From an uncultured Collinsella sp. (GTDB lineage: Bacteria; Actinomycetota; Coriobacteriia; Coriobacteriales; Coriobacteriaceae), in the NCBI GenBank assembly GCA_902470925.1, contig CABRIF010000111.1:1-7490 (forward strand): a DNA stretch of 7,490 nt, in the 5' to 3' direction. Positions 1-6,118 of this stretch are shown piece after piece. The notes under the pieces are model-generated. The model saw only the letters and a list, made by a program, of their open reading frames with translations, ran no database searches and was not told the origin of the DNA. Made by a program: the position numbers and the translations under genes. The stretch's first letter is position 1, and the number at the start of each line of letters is the position of its first letter.

Positions 1-456
1 GAGTGCGGAGACGCCGAAGACGGCTGAAGTGTTTCGCTAAGGTTGGAAATCAACCCCCCTGTTGCTCGCGCGGCTAGAACAGCCCCGTTGCCTGCATGGT
101 CGGAAGTTTCTTGTAGTGCGTGGGCTGGCGCCCGATTGTCAGCAGGCCGCCGACGCCTGATCACAGGTATCGGGTGTCGTCAGGCCGCCGACGGCTGATC
201 ACCGGTATCGGCCTGCGTCAGGACGTCAGCGTTTGATTGCCAGTATCGGGCTTCCGTCGGGCCGCCGACGCTTGATCACGGGTATCGGGTGCCGTCAGGT
301 CGTTGAAGCTTGGTCGCCGGCATCGGGCTGCCGTCAGGCCGCTGACCCGTTTGCGGTGATCTTCAAGACAGCGCCCAAGCTCGATGCGGGCGCGTGCGCT
401 AGCTGAATAAATACTGAGGTACCTGCAATGTTAGGTTCCTATGAAGATAGGTATAA
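1..456. other. Non-coding region upstream of the ABC exporter operon
   Basis: No convincing gene is visible. A short open frame ends at TAA 38-40 and could be the last dozen codons of a gene that starts outside the window, but this cannot be tested. Directly after it, GGTTG (41-45) and CAACC (51-55) form a small hairpin with a 5-base loop and no T-run, so it is at best a weak terminator. Bases 143-352 hold degenerate tandem repeats and 411-457 hold promoter-like sequence, both listed separately. Bases 56-142 show nothing I can name. Confidence 0.6.
143..352. repeat. Degenerate 38-39 bp tandem repeats, about 5 copies
   Basis: Units begin near 143, 181, 219, 258, 296 and 335 (the last partial). 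The consensus starts CAGGCCGCCGACG, continues with a TGATCA-containing core and ends with GGTATCGGG plus a short tail ending CGT. Copies at 143, 181 and 258 are closest to each other; those at 219 and 296 have diverged. The spacing alternates between 38 and 39, so the reading frame is not kept and an encoded protein repeat is unlikely. There are no unique spacers, so this is not a CRISPR array. The role is unknown; protein binding through the TGATCA palindromes is one guess. Confidence 0.75.
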
Positions 457-457
457 A
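417..457 (+). promoter_or_regulatory. Putative promoter/operator of the ABC exporter operon
   Basis: This is the AT-richest part of the upstream region. AGGTACCT (417-424), AGGTTCCT (433-440) and AGGTATAA (449-456) recur every 16 bp. TATAAA at 452-457 is a possible -10, but the hexamer 17 bp upstream (TGTTAG, 429-434) is a poor -35, as expected if an activator is needed. CCTAT/ATAGG (438-442 and 447-451) and ACCT/AGGT (421-424 and 433-436) form small inverted repeats. A regulator binding site is plausible; its family cannot be named. The TTAGGTT half-site resembles half of a DtxR-type box, but the second half is missing. Confidence 0.35.
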
Positions 458-496
458 TGGGCACCTCGGGGTATTGCTGTCTTCGAGAGGGAAACA

Positions 497-559
497 ATGC
501 AGATATGTGTCGCGGGATCGACGTGTCGTGCGTCGGGCTGCGGCTTTTTTCATGGATGA
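497..559 (+). CDS. Possible 20-residue leader peptide before the ABC exporter
   Basis: A short ORF encodes MQICVAGSTCRASGCGFFHG and stops at TGA 557-559. It has a strong Shine-Dalgarno sequence, GAGAGGG at 485-491, five bases before the ATG, better than many real genes here. Its stop overlaps an in-frame ATG (556-558) of the exporter gene as ATGA, and the preferred exporter start (GTG 580) has its own ribosome site just after the leader stop, so ribosomes could re-initiate. The ORF lies across the hairpin and T-run at 509-550, the layout of an attenuation leader. CCTC at 464-467 could pair with GAGG at 487-490 and mask the leader ribosome site. The peptide has three Cys but no run of one amino acid that would suggest amino-acid sensing. 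Translation is unproven. Confidence 0.35.
   Translation: MQICVAGSTCRASGCGFFHG
509..550 (+). terminator. Terminator-like hairpin / possible attenuator
   Basis: GTCGCGG (509-515) pairs with CTGCGGC (538-544), including two G-U pairs. Inside it CGACG (519-523) pairs with CGTCG (531-535) around a 7-base loop, leaving a small internal loop at 516-518/536-537. Six T follow at once (545-550). This matches an intrinsic terminator, yet it sits between the promoter region and the exporter start, within the leader ORF. A ribosome translating the leader would melt it, so leader translation could allow read-through into the exporter genes. This is inferred from sequence only. Confidence 0.5.
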
Positions 560-579
560 ATGCGAGAGGGGACGGCGGC

Positions 580-3342
580 GTGAAGACGTTCAGCTTTCTC
601 AAACGGCATAAGCTCAGCCTCGTCATCGCGCTTGCCCTGCTGATGGTGCAGGCGTATTGCGAGCTCACGCTGCCCACGATCATGAGTCAAATCGTGGACA
701 CCGGCATCAGCCGCGGCGGTATCGACAGCGTGGTGCCCGAGCGCATCGGTCAAGACGCGCTTGCCGATGTGGAGCTGTTCTTGAGCGAGGCTGAGAAAAC
801 CTCCGTCGAGGCGGCCTTTTCCGCGTCGGATGCCGATGGCGTGCGCACGTTTACCGGCACGGATGCCGAGCGTGCCAAACTTGAGGACTTCCTGGGCCAG
901 GCCGAGATGCTCGCGTACCAGTTCGAGCAGGGCGTAGCTACCGAGCAGCTCATGGCCTCCTTGGAGCAGGCGCAGCCGGCCGCATCGGGCGAAGCGGCGG
1001 GAGGTCTATCCACGGGCCGCTCCCAGGAACAGACGAGCGTGGCTGGACAGGCATCGTCGGCCTCGACGTCGCCCGATGCGGCAGGTGGCCCATCCACGGG
1101 CAGCGCCCAAGAACCGCCGAGCGCAGCAGGTCAGACGTCGTCGGCTTCCTCGTCGTCCGATGCGGTTGGCACGGCATCCCTCTCGTCCTCTGAAGCTGGG
1201 GGTGACGCCGCCGTATCGTCCGCCGCGACATCTTCCTCGCCTTCCGATGCAGCGGCTGGCGACGCCGCCGCATCCGCATCGTCCGCCGCTCCGGTCTCGC
1301 CCGACCTTGCTGCCGCGCTTGGCGATACCATCGACACCGCCGACCTCCGCACCCTGATCGACGCCGGCGCGCTCTCCGCCGACCAGCTCGTCGAGGCCCG
1401 CACCCAGCTCATGCATGAGCTGGGCGACACCGCCGACACCGTGGTGGAGGCCCGCGCCGTCGCCTTCGTCAAGGCCACCTACGCGCGGGCGGGTGTGGAC
1501 ACCGATCAGATCCAGACCGGCTACCTCATGCGCGAGGGCGCCATCATGCTCGGCTACGCCCTGCTCGGCGCGTTGTGCGCCGTCGGCGCTGCCGCGAACG
1601 CCTCGCGCACCGCCGCCCGCGCGGCGCGCGACCTGCGCCATGACGTCTACGCGCGCGTCCTGTCGTTTTCCCCCGCCGAGATGGCTGAGTTCTCCGAGGC
1701 GTCGCTGATCACGCGCGCCACCAACGACATCCAGCAGATTCAGATGGTGCTGGTGATGTGCATGCGCATCGTCTTGTTCGCGCCCTGCATGGGCATTGGC
1801 GCGGTGGTGAAGGTCGCGGGCTTCGGCGCCACGGGCCTGCAGTGGATCATCGTAGCGGGCCTCATCGTCGTCTCCTGCGTCATCGGGGTGCTCATGGCCC
1901 TCACCATGCCGCGCTTCCGCCGCATGCAGGAGCTCGTCGATGCCAACAACCTCGTGGCGCGCGAGATCCTCACGGGCATCATGCCCATCCGCGCCTTCGG
2001 TCGCGCCCGCAGCGAGGAGGAGCGCTACGACGAGGCGAATCGCGCCCTCACCGGCACCTATATCTTCACGAACCGCGCCATGAGCTTCATGATGCCGCTC
2101 ATGATGGTGATCATGAACGTCATCTCGGTGGCGATCGTATGGTTCGGCGGCCACGGGGTCGACGCGGGTACCATGCAGGTGGGCGATCTCATGGCGTACA
2201 TGAACTACACCATGCAGGTGGTCATGAGCTTCATGATCATCACGATGGTGGCCGTCATGCTTCCGCGCGCCGACATCGCCTCCGAGCGCGTCCAGCAGGT
2301 CCTGGCGCGCACATCGAGCATCGAGGACCCTGCGGCATCGCTCGCCGGCGGCCGCCGGCTGATGACGGCCGAGGGAGAGGAGATGCCCTGGCGCGGCGAG
2401 CTGGCGTTCAACGACGTCTCGTTCAGCTATCCGGGCGCGGACGAACCGACGATCTCGCACGTGAGCTTTACCGTGCGGCCCGGCCAAACCCTCGGCATCA
2501 TCGGCTCGACCGGCGTGGGGAAATCCACGCTCGTGCAGCTCATCCCGCGCCTGTACGATGTCACCGCCGGCTCGGTGACGCTCGATGGGATCGATGTGCG
2601 CCAGATCGGCCTGCGCGAGCTGCGTGCGCAGATCGGCTATGTCCCGCAGAAGGGCATGCTGTTTTCCGGGGACATCGCCAGCAACATCGCCTTTGGCAAC
2701 GCCGATATGGATGCCGCCGATATCGAGCGGGCCGCGCGGACCGCACAGGCAGCTGAGTTCATCGCGTCGAAGCCGGAGGGCTTGGCGAGCCCGATTGCCC
2801 AGGGCGGCACCAATGTATCCGGCGGTCAGCGCCAGCGCTTGGCCATCGCGCGGGCGCTCGCCATCCGGCCCAAGATCTTGGTGTTCGACGACAGCTTCTC
2901 GGCGCTCGACTATAAAACCGATGCAGCCCTGCGCACGGCCCTGGCCGAGCAGGCCGGGCGCTCCGCGCAGGTGATCGTGGCCCAGCGCATCGCCACCATC
3001 ATGCACGCCGACCAAATCGTGGTGCTCGACGACGGCCGCGTGGTGGGACAGGGCACACATGAGGAGCTGCTGCGCAGCTGCCAGGCGTACCGCGAGATCG
3101 CAACGAGTCAGTTGAGCGCCGCCGAGTTGGGGTTGAGCGAGACGGGCGCTGCCGAGCCGGACTCGCGCGAACCCGGGGCCACCGCCGAGCCGGGGCCGAG
3201 CGAGCCCGGGGCAACCGCCGAGCTGGATTCGGACAAGGCGGCCACCCCGGCGCCGGACTCGCGCGAACCCGAGGCCACCGCCGAGCCGAACCCGCTCGAA
3301 CCCGCCTGTCGCGGCGCGCATGCGGAAGGAGGTGTTGCGTGA
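580..3342 (+). CDS. ABC exporter half-transporter, degenerate-site subunit with a large extracytoplasmic insert
   Basis: This 920-residue fused membrane/ATPase subunit resembles the degenerate partner of heterodimeric multidrug-type exporters (TM287/288, BmrCD and LmrCD class). Numbering is from GTG 580, chosen because GAGAGGGGA (564-572) lies 7 bases upstream; in-frame ATGs at 457 and 556 lack good ribosome sites. TM1 spans about 12-32 and TM2-TM6 fall near 319-340, 389-410, 420-442, 502-522 and 540-561. FSEASLITRATNDIQQIQ (371-388) is typical of the family. The ATPase domain has Walker A GSTGVGKST (642-650), Q-loop Q690, signature VSGGQ (746-750) and Walker B ILVFDD (766-771). The catalytic Glu is Asp771 and the switch His is Gln802, so its own ATP site should be weak. 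Odd features are the roughly 275-residue TM1-TM2 loop (44-318), Ser/Ala-rich at 130-241, and a Pro/Glu/Ala-rich tail after about residue 842. Substrate unknown. Confidence 0.9.
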   Translation: MKTFSFLKRHKLSLVIALALLMVQAYCELTLPTIMSQIVDTGISRGGIDSVVPERIGQDALADVELFLSEAEKTSVEAAFSASDADGVRTFTGTDAERAKLEDFLGQAEMLAYQFEQGVATEQLMASLEQAQPAASGEAAGGLSTGRSQEQTSVAGQASSASTSPDAAGGPSTGSAQEPPSAAGQTSSASSSSDAVGTASLSSSEAGGDAAVSSAATSSSPSDAAAGDAAASASSAAPVSPDLAAALGDTIDTADLRTLIDAGALSADQLVEARTQLMHELGDTADTVVEARAVAFVKATYARAGVDTDQIQTGYLMREGAIMLGYALLGALCAVGAAANASRTAARAARDLRHDVYARVLSFSPAEMAEFSEASLITRATNDIQQIQMVLVMCMRIVLFAPCMGIGAVVKVAGFGATGLQWIIVAGLIVVSCVIGVLMALTMPRFRRMQELVDANNLVAREILTGIMPIRAFGRARSEEERYDEANRALTGTYIFTNRAMSFMMPLMMVIMNVISVAIVWFGGHGVDAGTMQVGDLMAYMNYTMQVVMSFMIITMVAVMLPRADIASERVQQVLARTSSIEDPAASLAGGRRLMTAEGEEMPWRGELAFNDVSFSYPGADEPTISHVSFTVRPGQTLGIIGSTGVGKSTLVQLIPRLYDVTAGSVTLDGIDVRQIGLRELRAQIGYVPQKGMLFSGDIASNIAFGNADMDAADIERAARTAQAAEFIASKPEGLASPIAQGGTNVSGGQRQRLAIARALAIRPKILVFDDSFSALDYKTDAALRTALAEQAGRSAQVIVAQRIATIMHADQIVVLDDGRVVGQGTHEELLRSCQAYREIATSQLSAAELGLSETGAAEPDSREPGATAEPGPSEPGATAELDSDKAATPAPDSREPEATAEPNPLEPACRGAHAEGGVA
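997..1164 (+). repeat. 84 bp tandem repeat (2 copies) inside the exporter insert
   Basis: Two adjacent 84 bp units, 997-1080 and 1081-1164, encode 28-residue repeats. Both follow the pattern AGG-x-STG, two variable residues, QE, then a run ending in SSAS and DA. Frame is kept. The Ser/Ala-rich sequence continues to about 1300 without clear periodicity. Such in-frame repeats can change copy number by slippage or recombination, so the loop length may vary between strains. Confidence 0.8.
3156..3288 (+). repeat. 37 bp direct repeats in the 3' tail of the first exporter gene
   Basis: The 37 bp segments 3156-3192 and 3252-3288 differ at a single position and lie 96 bp (32 codons) apart. Both encode PDSREP-x-ATAEP. 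A related, weaker copy lies between them around 3199-3227. The repeats form a Pro/Glu/Ala-rich tail after the ATPase domain that is not part of the core fold. The frame is kept, so this is a repeat expansion and not decay. Confidence 0.8.
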
Positions 3343-5159
3343 TGCCAGGACCAATGGGTGCGGGCCGCGGTCCGGTGACCGAGAAAGCCAAGGACTTCAA
3401 GGGTACGATCGTCAAGCTCGTGGGCTACATCGCGCACGACCGGATTGCGCTCGCCATCGCCATCGCGTGCGCGATCGGCTCGGTGGCGTTCAACGTGGTG
3501 GGGCCGCGCGTGCTCGGCCAGGCCACCACCAAGCTGTTCGAGGGCATCGCCGCCAAGGTGGGTGGCACCGGCAGCGTGGACTTCGGCGCCATCGGCCTCA
3601 TCCTGGGCTGCGCGCTGGCCATCTACATCAGCTCGGCGGCGCTCAACCTCGTGCAGGGCTGGCTCATGACCGGCATCACGCAGCGCGTGTGCTACCGCCT
3701 GCGCCGCCAGATCATCGAGAAGGTCGACCGCATGCCGCTTGCGTACTTCGAGCGCGTGAGCACCGGTGACGTCATGAGCCGCGTCACCAACGATGTGGAT
3801 ACGCTCGGCCAGTCGCTCAACCAAAGCGTCACGCAGCTCATCACCTCCGTGGCGCAGCTCGTCGGCGTGTCCATCCAGATGCTCACCTTGTCGGTGGCGC
3901 TGGCGGGCGTGACCTTCCTCACGGTGCCGCTGTCGCTTCTGGGCGTGGTCTTGGTCGTGCGTTCCTCGCAGAAGCATTTCCGCCGGCAACAGGCCTACCT
4001 GGGGCAGGCCAACGGTATCGTGGAGGAAAGCTTTTCGGGCCAGACCGTCATCCAAGCCTACAACCGCGGCGAGCGCGCGGTCGCCGAGTTCGACGAGGTC
4101 AACGACCGCCTGTTCCGCAGCGGCTGGCTTGCGCAGTTTCTCTCCGGCATCATGCAGCCTATCATGGGCTTCGTGGGCAACATGGGCTACGTGGCCGTTG
4201 TGGTGGTGGGTGCCTTTCTGGCCGTGGACGGCGCGATCGCCATCGGCGACGTGCAGGCGTTCATGCAGTATGTGCGCAATTTCACGCAGCCCATCACGCA
4301 GCTGTCGCAGGTGTCCAACATGCTGCAGATGCTGGCCGCGGCCGCCGAGCGCATCTTCGAGTTCCTGGGCGAGGCGGAGGAATCACCCGACCCCGTGAGC
4401 CCGGAGCTCCCCCAGGCCCGCGGCGCGGTCGCATTCGAGCACGTGCGCTTCGGCTACGTGCCGGAAAAGACCATCATCCACGACTTCTCCTGCACGGTCG
4501 CGCCGGGCCAGACAGTGGCGATCGTGGGTCCCACGGGCGCGGGCAAGACCACGCTCATGAAGCTGCTCATGCGCTTCTATGATGTGGACGCCGGCGCAAT
4601 CCGCGTGGACGATGTGGACGTGCGCGAGCTCGCGCGCGAGGACCTGCGCGCCAACTTCGCCATGGTGCTGCAGGATACATGGCTGTTCAAGGGTTCTGTG
4701 CGCGAGAACATCCGCTACGGCAACCCCGCCGCCAGCGACGACATGGTGGAGGCCGCGGCCCGCGCGGCGCTCGCGGACCATTTCATCCGCACGCTGCCGG
4801 GCGGGTACGACTTCGAGCTCAACGAGGATGCCAGCAACGTGAGCCAGGGCCAAAAGCAGTTGCTCACCATCGCGCGGGCGCTGCTGGCCGACCGGCCGAT
4901 CCTGATCTTGGACGAGGCCACCTCAAACGTGGACACGCGCACCGAGGAGCGCATCCAGCGTGCGATGGACGTGCTCATGGCGGGTCGCACGAGTTTCGTG
5001 ATCGCGCATCGCCTGTCCACCATCCGCGGCGCCGACAAGATCTTGGTCCTGCGCGACGGCGATATCGTGGAATCGGGCACGCACGCCGAACTGCTGGCGG
5101 CGGGCGGCTTCTATGCCGAGCTCTACAACTCCCAGTTCGACGAGGGCGCGCAGGAGTAG
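3339..5159 (+). CDS. ABC exporter half-transporter, catalytic-site subunit
   Basis: A subunit of about 606 residues, the usual length for an exporter half-transporter, and partner of the preceding gene. The start GTG 3339 is followed by ATG 3342, whose first base is the last base of the upstream stop; AGGAGG (3327-3332) fits either, so the genes are translationally coupled. Numbered from GTG 3339, six membrane segments lie near 35-57, 83-107, 163-184, 185-207, 270-295 and 303-325. The ATPase domain has Walker A GPTGAGKTT (397-405), Q445, signature NVSQGQ (500-505), Walker B ILILDE (521-526) with catalytic Glu526, and switch His557. The signature has Gln where most have Gly, while the partner keeps SGGQ. 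The dimer should therefore have one active and one degenerate site, as in TM287/288. The likely role is export of drugs, peptides or lipids; the substrate cannot be told. Confidence 0.93.
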   Translation: MMPGPMGAGRGPVTEKAKDFKGTIVKLVGYIAHDRIALAIAIACAIGSVAFNVVGPRVLGQATTKLFEGIAAKVGGTGSVDFGAIGLILGCALAIYISSAALNLVQGWLMTGITQRVCYRLRRQIIEKVDRMPLAYFERVSTGDVMSRVTNDVDTLGQSLNQSVTQLITSVAQLVGVSIQMLTLSVALAGVTFLTVPLSLLGVVLVVRSSQKHFRRQQAYLGQANGIVEESFSGQTVIQAYNRGERAVAEFDEVNDRLFRSGWLAQFLSGIMQPIMGFVGNMGYVAVVVVGAFLAVDGAIAIGDVQAFMQYVRNFTQPITQLSQVSNMLQMLAAAAERIFEFLGEAEESPDPVSPELPQARGAVAFEHVRFGYVPEKTIIHDFSCTVAPGQTVAIVGPTGAGKTTLMKLLMRFYDVDAGAIRVDDVDVRELAREDLRANFAMVLQDTWLFKGSVRENIRYGNPAASDDMVEAAARAALADHFIRTLPGGYDFELNEDASNVSQGQKQLLTIARALLADRPILILDEATSNVDTRTEERIQRAMDVLMAGRTSFVIAHRLSTIRGADKILVLRDGDIVESGTHAELLAAGGFYAELYNSQFDEGAQE

Positions 5160-5201
5160 CGCGCGCACATCGGTACAGACGAGGACCGCTGCCAGGTGCC
5201 C

Positions 5202-5234
5202 ATGCCCACTGCGCCCATACTGCGCGGTGGGCAT
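5202..5234. terminator. Strong hairpin after the exporter operon
   Basis: A 13 bp stem (5202-5214 with 5222-5234, one G-U pair) encloses the 7-base loop CCATACT, 42 bases after the exporter stop codon. There is no T-run on either side. Hairpins without a U-tract are often proposed as terminators in high-GC actinobacteria, so this may end the exporter operon. It could instead be a binding or resolution site for the recombinase gene that follows. Confidence 0.5.
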
Positions 5235-5246
5235 ATTGGTGTCGTC

Positions 5247-5281
5247 CGCGGCTGCGTTGGGAACCGCCTGGCGCGGCTGCG
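5247..5281. repeat. 10 bp direct repeat before the recombinase gene
   Basis: CGCGGCTGCG occurs at 5247-5256 and again at 5272-5281, 25 bp apart, each followed by a TTGG within three bases. It lies just before the recombinase ribosome site. It may be an operator or recombinase subsite, or simply chance in GC-rich DNA. Confidence 0.3.
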
Positions 5282-5300
5282 GGGTTGGTGAGGTGCAACG

Positions 5301-5894
5301 GTGGCGGTATATGGATACGCGCGCGTGTCGACGCGGGAGCAGAATCTGGATAGGCAGCTCGATGCGCTGGCGGCGTTCGGGGTGGAGCGGCGGCTCGTGT
5401 ACGCCGACCAGGCGAGCGGCAAGGACTTCGAGCGGCCGGCCTACCGCCGGCTGATGCAGAGCCTCGGCGCCGATGACGTGCTGGTGGTGAAGAGCATCGA
5501 CCGGCTGGGGCGCAATTACGACGAGATCTTGGACGAGTGGCGCGCCATCACGCACGAGCGGGGCGCGGCGATCGTGGTGCTGGACATCCCGCTGCTCGAC
5601 ACGCGGGAGCGGCCGGACGGTATCACCGGCGTGTTCATCGCCGACATCATGCTGCAGCTGCTGAGCTACGTGGCTCAGGTGGAGCGGGAGAATATCCGCC
5701 AGCGGCAGGCCGAGGGCATCGCGGCGGCGAAGGCGCGCGGCGTGCGCTTCGGCCGCCCGCGCAAGACGCGGCCCTCATGCTTTGACGACGTGTGCGCACG
5801 GTATCGAGACGGCGGGTTGAGCCGCGCGGAGGCGGCCCGCGTGCTCGGAGTGTCAATCAGCACCTTCGACCGGTGGCGCAAAGAGGCGTTCTGA
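5301..5894 (+). CDS. Small serine recombinase (resolvase/invertase family), probable DNA invertase
   Basis: A 197-residue protein of the usual length for the resolvase/invertase family. The start GTG 5301 has GAGG (5290-5293) 7 bases upstream. The catalytic domain begins YGYARVSTREQNLDRQ with nucleophile Ser10 and Arg8; SIDRLGRN (65-72) supplies Arg68 and Arg71 at the same positions as in gamma-delta resolvase. The long helix carrying AQVERENIRQRQAEGI (125-140) would form the dimer interface, GRPRK (151-155) is the minor-groove arm, and a C-terminal helix-turn-helix spans about 173-194. All key residues are present, so the enzyme should be active. Sequence alone does not separate resolvase from invertase. 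The perfect 17 bp inverted repeats 100 bp downstream, flanking a promoter-like segment ahead of a NusG-type gene, favour an invertase. Confidence 0.93.
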   Translation: MAVYGYARVSTREQNLDRQLDALAAFGVERRLVYADQASGKDFERPAYRRLMQSLGADDVLVVKSIDRLGRNYDEILDEWRAITHERGAAIVVLDIPLLDTRERPDGITGVFIADIMLQLLSYVAQVERENIRQRQAEGIAAAKARGVRFGRPRKTRPSCFDDVCARYRDGGLSRAEAARVLGVSISTFDRWRKEAF

Positions 5895-5920
5895 TGTGAG
5901 AAACCGATCTGACAAGCGCG

Positions 5921-5952
5921 GTAATAAACAAGCGGGAATTCGAGAATCTCCC
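5921..5952 (-). terminator. Leftward intrinsic terminator-like hairpin
   Basis: On the minus strand, GGGA and ATTC (one-base bulge between them) pair with GAAT and TCCC across 5952-5934. A T-rich tail, GCTTGTTTATTAC, follows at 5933-5921. It would stop transcripts running leftward out of the invertible segment before they cross the recombinase gene as antisense. The loop is very tight, so the end of the stem may open. On the plus strand no T-run follows, although the hairpin could still mark the end of the recombinase transcript. Confidence 0.4.
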
Positions 5953-5968
5953 AGCTCATTAGCATCGT

Positions 5969-5981
5969 AACCCCCGGGGTT
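5969..5981. repeat. 13 bp near-perfect palindrome AACCCCCGGGGTT
   Basis: Six-base arms, AACCCC and GGGGTT, flank a single central C. It lies 11 bp outside the left inverted repeat. It may be a binding site for a regulator or recombination accessory protein; there is nothing further to support a role. Confidence 0.4.
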
Positions 5982-5992
5982 CAACGCCGGTT

Positions 5993-6009
5993 AAAAGGTA
6001 CACGTTTTG
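5993..6009 (+). repeat. Left inverted repeat (IRL) of the invertible segment
   Basis: AAAAGGTACACGTTTTG is the exact reverse complement of 6119-6135. The first 16 bases are themselves partly palindromic (12 of 16) around a central AC at 6000-6001. This fits a serine recombinase crossover site, where each half binds one monomer and the asymmetric central two bases set the polarity. Confidence 0.85.
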
Positions 6010-6015
6010 GCGATT

Positions 6016-6032
6016 CAAAAACGTACCCATTG
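6016..6032 (-). repeat. Imperfect extra copy of the recombination site
   Basis: CAAAAACGTACCCATTG, read on the minus strand, shares GGTAC and GTTTTTG with the inverted repeats but lacks two central bases. It faces IRL across 6 bp. It could be an accessory recombinase binding site or a decayed crossover site. No matching copy lies next to the right repeat. Confidence 0.35.
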
Positions 6033-6055
6033 TAGGCCAAGAGCCTCAGGCTCAA
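6029..6055 (-). promoter_or_regulatory. Putative leftward promoter inside the invertible segment
   Basis: On the minus strand, TTGAGC (6055-6050) resembles a -35 and TACAAT (6034-6029) matches a -10 at five of six positions, but the 15 bp spacer is short. The perfect palindrome GAGCC-TCA-GGCTC (6041-6053) overlaps the -35 and spacer and looks like an operator or a MerR-style site. As assembled, it fires toward the recombinase. After inversion the -10 would lie at 6094-6099 and transcripts would start about 66 bases before ATG 6172. The best plus-strand alternative, TTTACA at 6071-6076, lacks a good -10. Confidence 0.5.
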
Positions 6056-6118
6056 CTGGAGAACTAGAGCTTTACACAAACATAAATAACCCTCGATTTC
6101 TCATAAAACAGCATCGTT

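Noticed and set aside
2..40. 3' end of an upstream gene (12 codons to TAA 38-40)
   Set aside because: It is too short to test; other frames also stop near here.
143..352. CRISPR array
   Set aside because: The units are contiguous and degenerate with no unique spacers, and there are no cas genes.
161..406. Open frame without an ATG across the tandem repeats
   Set aside because: There is no start with a ribosome site, the repeat period changes frame, and the protein would be low-complexity Arg/Gly-rich. It is most likely chance in GC-rich DNA.
457..579. Longer N-terminus for the first exporter gene from ATG 457 or 556
   Set aside because: ATG 457 overlaps the TATAAA and has no ribosome site; ATG 556 follows a T-run with none. 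GTG 580 has GAGAGGGGA at good spacing and starts where family members usually start.
1006..3354. Long minus-strand frame (782 codons) opposite the first exporter gene
   Set aside because: It is a shadow of the GC-rich plus-strand gene: its sequence is His/Arg/Asp-rich with no domain, while the plus strand has full ABC exporter motifs.
5976..5994. T-arm-like GGGGTTCAACGCC suggesting a tRNA 3' end or attachment site
   Set aside because: No acceptor stem, anticodon arm or matching 5' half can be found nearby.
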